From Persicitalea jodogahamensis (GTDB taxonomy: Bacteria; Bacteroidota; Bacteroidia; Cytophagales; Spirosomataceae): a stretch of 64,000 bases of DNA. Positions 62,498 through 64,000 of this stretch are shown in pieces. The stretch is taken from assembly GCF_014651615.1 (NCBI RefSeq), contig NZ_BMXF01000001.1, forward strand, positions 2,389,731-2,453,730. Reading direction: 5' to 3'. The translations under genes were made by a program, and so were the position numbers. Within the stretch, counting starts at the first letter, position 1, and each line of letters begins with the position of its first letter. The notes beneath the pieces are model-generated. The model was not told the DNA's origin, did no database searches, and was given only the letters and a program-made list of their open reading frames with translations.

Positions 62498-64000
62498 TTG
62501 AACAAAGTCCTTTTCCTCACCCCACCCTTCACGCAACTCAATACGCCTTATCCCGCCACGGCTTACCTCAAAGGTTTTCTGAACACGGTGGGCATAGCGT
62601 CGCATCAGGCGGATCTGGGGATCGAGGTTATTTTGCGATTGTTTTCCTCCGAAGGGTTGGGCAGGATGTTCGCCGACCTGGAAGCATCGGATATCGCGCT
62701 ATCCGACAACGGCTACCGGATTTATGCCTTGCGCCGGGAATATCTCCGTACCATTGATCCGGTTATTGTTTTTCTGCAAAACAAGAACCCCACGCTGGCC
62801 CACTCAATCTGCGACCGGAGCTATCTGCCTGAGGCGGGGCGGTTCGCGGAGTTGGACGAACTCGACTGGGCATTTGGCACGATGGGTATTCAGGATAAGG
62901 CCCGGCACCTGGCCACCCTCTTTCTCGAAGACCTCGGTGATCTCATTCAGGAAGCCGTGGACCCGCACTTCGGGTTCAGTCGATACGCCGAGCGACTGGG
63001 AAGCACTGCCACGCATTTCCAGCCGTTGCACGAGAGTCTGCAGAGACCGGATACCCTGATTTCCTTCCTACTCACAGAATTACTGGAAGAGAAAGTTCAG
63101 CGCTGGCAGCCAACAGTAGTTTGTCTGACGGTACCTTTTCCCGGGAATTTGTTCGGAGCGTTGAAATGCGGGCAGTACTTAAAAAAAGTGCATCCCAATG
63201 TTTCGGTGATTATGGGGGGCGGCTATTGCAATACTGAATTACGCTCGCTGCGGGAGCCTCTCCTGTTCGACTACGTTGATTTTGTGAGTCTCGACGATGG
63301 CGAAGCGCCCCTGCTCAATTTGCTGGAGTACCTGGACGGGAAGATCGGGCGGAGTCAGCTCAAACGCGTCTATGCCCGTACGGACGGGCAGGTTGTTTAT
63401 TACAACAACGGTAAAGATAAAGATATAGCCCAGCGGGATGTCGGCACGCCCGACTACGCCGATTTGCCACTGCGCGACTACCTTTCGGTCATCGAAATAA
63501 TGAACCCCATGCATCGCCTGTGGAGCGATGGTCGCTGGAACAAGTTGACTTTGGCGCACGGCTGTTACTGGGGAAAATGTTCGTTTTGTGATATCTCGCT
63601 CGATTATATTAAACGCTACGAACCAGTCACCGCCGCGCTCCTCTGCGATCGCATTGAGGAAATCATCGCGCAAACGGGGCAGAATGGCTTTCATTTCGTG
63701 GACGAGGCCGCACCGCCGGCCCTCATGCGCGACCTGGCGCTGGAAATCATCCGGCGTCAACTCACTGTGACCTGGTGGACCAACATTAGGTTTGAAAAAA
63801 GCTTTACGCCCGACCTCTGCCAGCTGCTCAAAGCTTCCGGCTGCATAGCCGTTTCGGGTGGACTGGAAGTGGCTTCCGATCGTTTGCTGGAGCGCATGAA
63901 GAAAGGCGTGACGGTGGCGCAAGTGGCCCGCGTGGCCGACGCATTTACGCAGGCGGGCATCATGGTGCACGCCTACCTGATGTACGGTTTTCCCACTCAG
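62498..64000 (+). CDS. B12-binding-domain radical SAM protein, 3' end outside window
   Basis: 501 codons without a stop to the window edge. Start TTG 62498 is chosen: it begins NKVLFLTPPFTQLNTPYPA, the classic first strand of a B12-binding domain; no ATG lies near. The cobalamin-type domain (~1-270) includes PTVVCLTVPFPGN and VSVIMGGGYCNTEL. The radical SAM core starts at LTLAHGCYWGKCSFCDISL, with Cys356, Cys361 and Cys364 (C-x4-C-x2-C instead of C-x3-C-x2-C) as 4Fe-4S ligands; FHFVDEAAPP and ISVSGGLEVAS-like strands follow (read GCIAVSGGLEVAS). Such enzymes do methyl transfers or other radical reactions on metabolites or peptides. Substrate unknown. Confidence 0.85.
   Translation, partial: MNKVLFLTPPFTQLNTPYPATAYLKGFLNTVGIASHQADLGIEVILRLFSSEGLGRMFADLEASDIALSDNGYRIYALRREYLRTIDPVIVFLQNKNPTLAHSICDRSYLPEAGRFAELDELDWAFGTMGIQDKARHLATLFLEDLGDLIQEAVDPHFGFSRYAERLGSTATHFQPLHESLQRPDTLISFLLTELLEEKVQRWQPTVVCLTVPFPGNLFGALKCGQYLKKVHPNVSVIMGGGYCNTELRSLREPLLFDYVDFVSLDDGEAPLLNLLEYLDGKIGRSQLKRVYARTDGQVVYYNNGKDKDIAQRDVGTPDYADLPLRDYLSVIEIMNPMHRLWSDGRWNKLTLAHGCYWGKCSFCDISLDYIKRYEPVTAALLCDRIEEIIAQTGQNGFHFVDEAAPPALMRDLALEIIRRQLTVTWWTNIRFEKSFTPDLCQLLKASGCIAVSGGLEVASDRLLERMKKGVTVAQVARVADAFTQAGIMVHAYLMYGFPTQ

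Noticed and set aside
62378-62605. 75-codon minus-strand frame
   Set aside because: Runs through the terminator and the front of the radical SAM gene; shadow.
1-64000. tRNA, rRNA, CRISPR array, intact insertion sequence or prophage
   Set aside because: I looked for clover-leaf arms, spaced direct repeats and transposase or integrase motifs and found none I can support.

Overview
The window comes from a Bacteroidota chromosome, most likely order Cytophagales (Spirosoma/Dyadobacter-like). Reasons: three SusC/SusD pairs, a 'Bacteroides expansion' ECF sigma factor with a FecR anti-sigma, sulfatases, a GH78 rhamnosidase, many lipoproteins and Tat-exported oxidoreductases, starts without Shine-Dalgarno sequences, and promoters of the TTG-N19-TAnnTTTG type. 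No rRNA, tRNA, CRISPR array, intact insertion sequence or prophage was found.

Layout. 1-6.8 kb: a cut-off MFS permease, an ankyrin protein, a Tat-exported Gfo/Idh/MocA oxidoreductase, a lipoprotein, an alpha/beta hydrolase and an M28 carboxypeptidase interrupted by one amber codon. 6.8-13.5 kb: a lipoprotein, a leftward operon (trypsin-like protease, small lipoprotein, LpxR-like barrel) and a secreted propeller/toroid fusion. 14-17.7 kb: a CPA2 antiporter overlapping a thioredoxin-fold gene, a basic secreted protein and a sialidase. 17.7-20.4 kb: an AT-rich foreign island with remains of a HigA antitoxin, one large AAA-ATPase/DUF4435 (TOPRIM-like) gene resembling single-gene PARIS/OLD-type defence proteins, and a VOC gene broken by an internal deletion.

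20.5-36.4 kb is a leftward polysaccharide-utilisation locus. ECF sigma factor, FecR, STN-domain SusC and SusD lead into two sulfatases (with the relic of a third between them), a large esterase-like hydrolase, a YncE-like propeller protein and a DUF1080 protein; a pirin gene follows a terminator. The FecR-SusC gap carries a plus-strand intrinsic terminator with no plus-strand gene, which suggests a cis-antisense RNA like those known from Bacteroides PULs. 36.4-48.4 kb is mostly housekeeping: DUF3817 protein, thioredoxin-reductase-like enzyme behind a perfect 35-nt palindrome, DegT aminotransferase, a polytopic membrane protein, an ABC/GntR operon with a clear promoter-operator, LEA-type, DinB and Crp/Fnr proteins, and the two halves of the Tm-1 family as separate genes. 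48.4-62.3 kb is a second glycan region: GH78 rhamnosidase, an RRM protein, and two tandem SusC/SusD pairs whose SusC genes share a duplicated upstream control region. The window ends inside a B12-binding radical SAM gene.

A window-wide feature is the word GGTACTT/AAGTACC, found by hand at least 50 times where about 8 are expected; it is missing from the AT-rich island.
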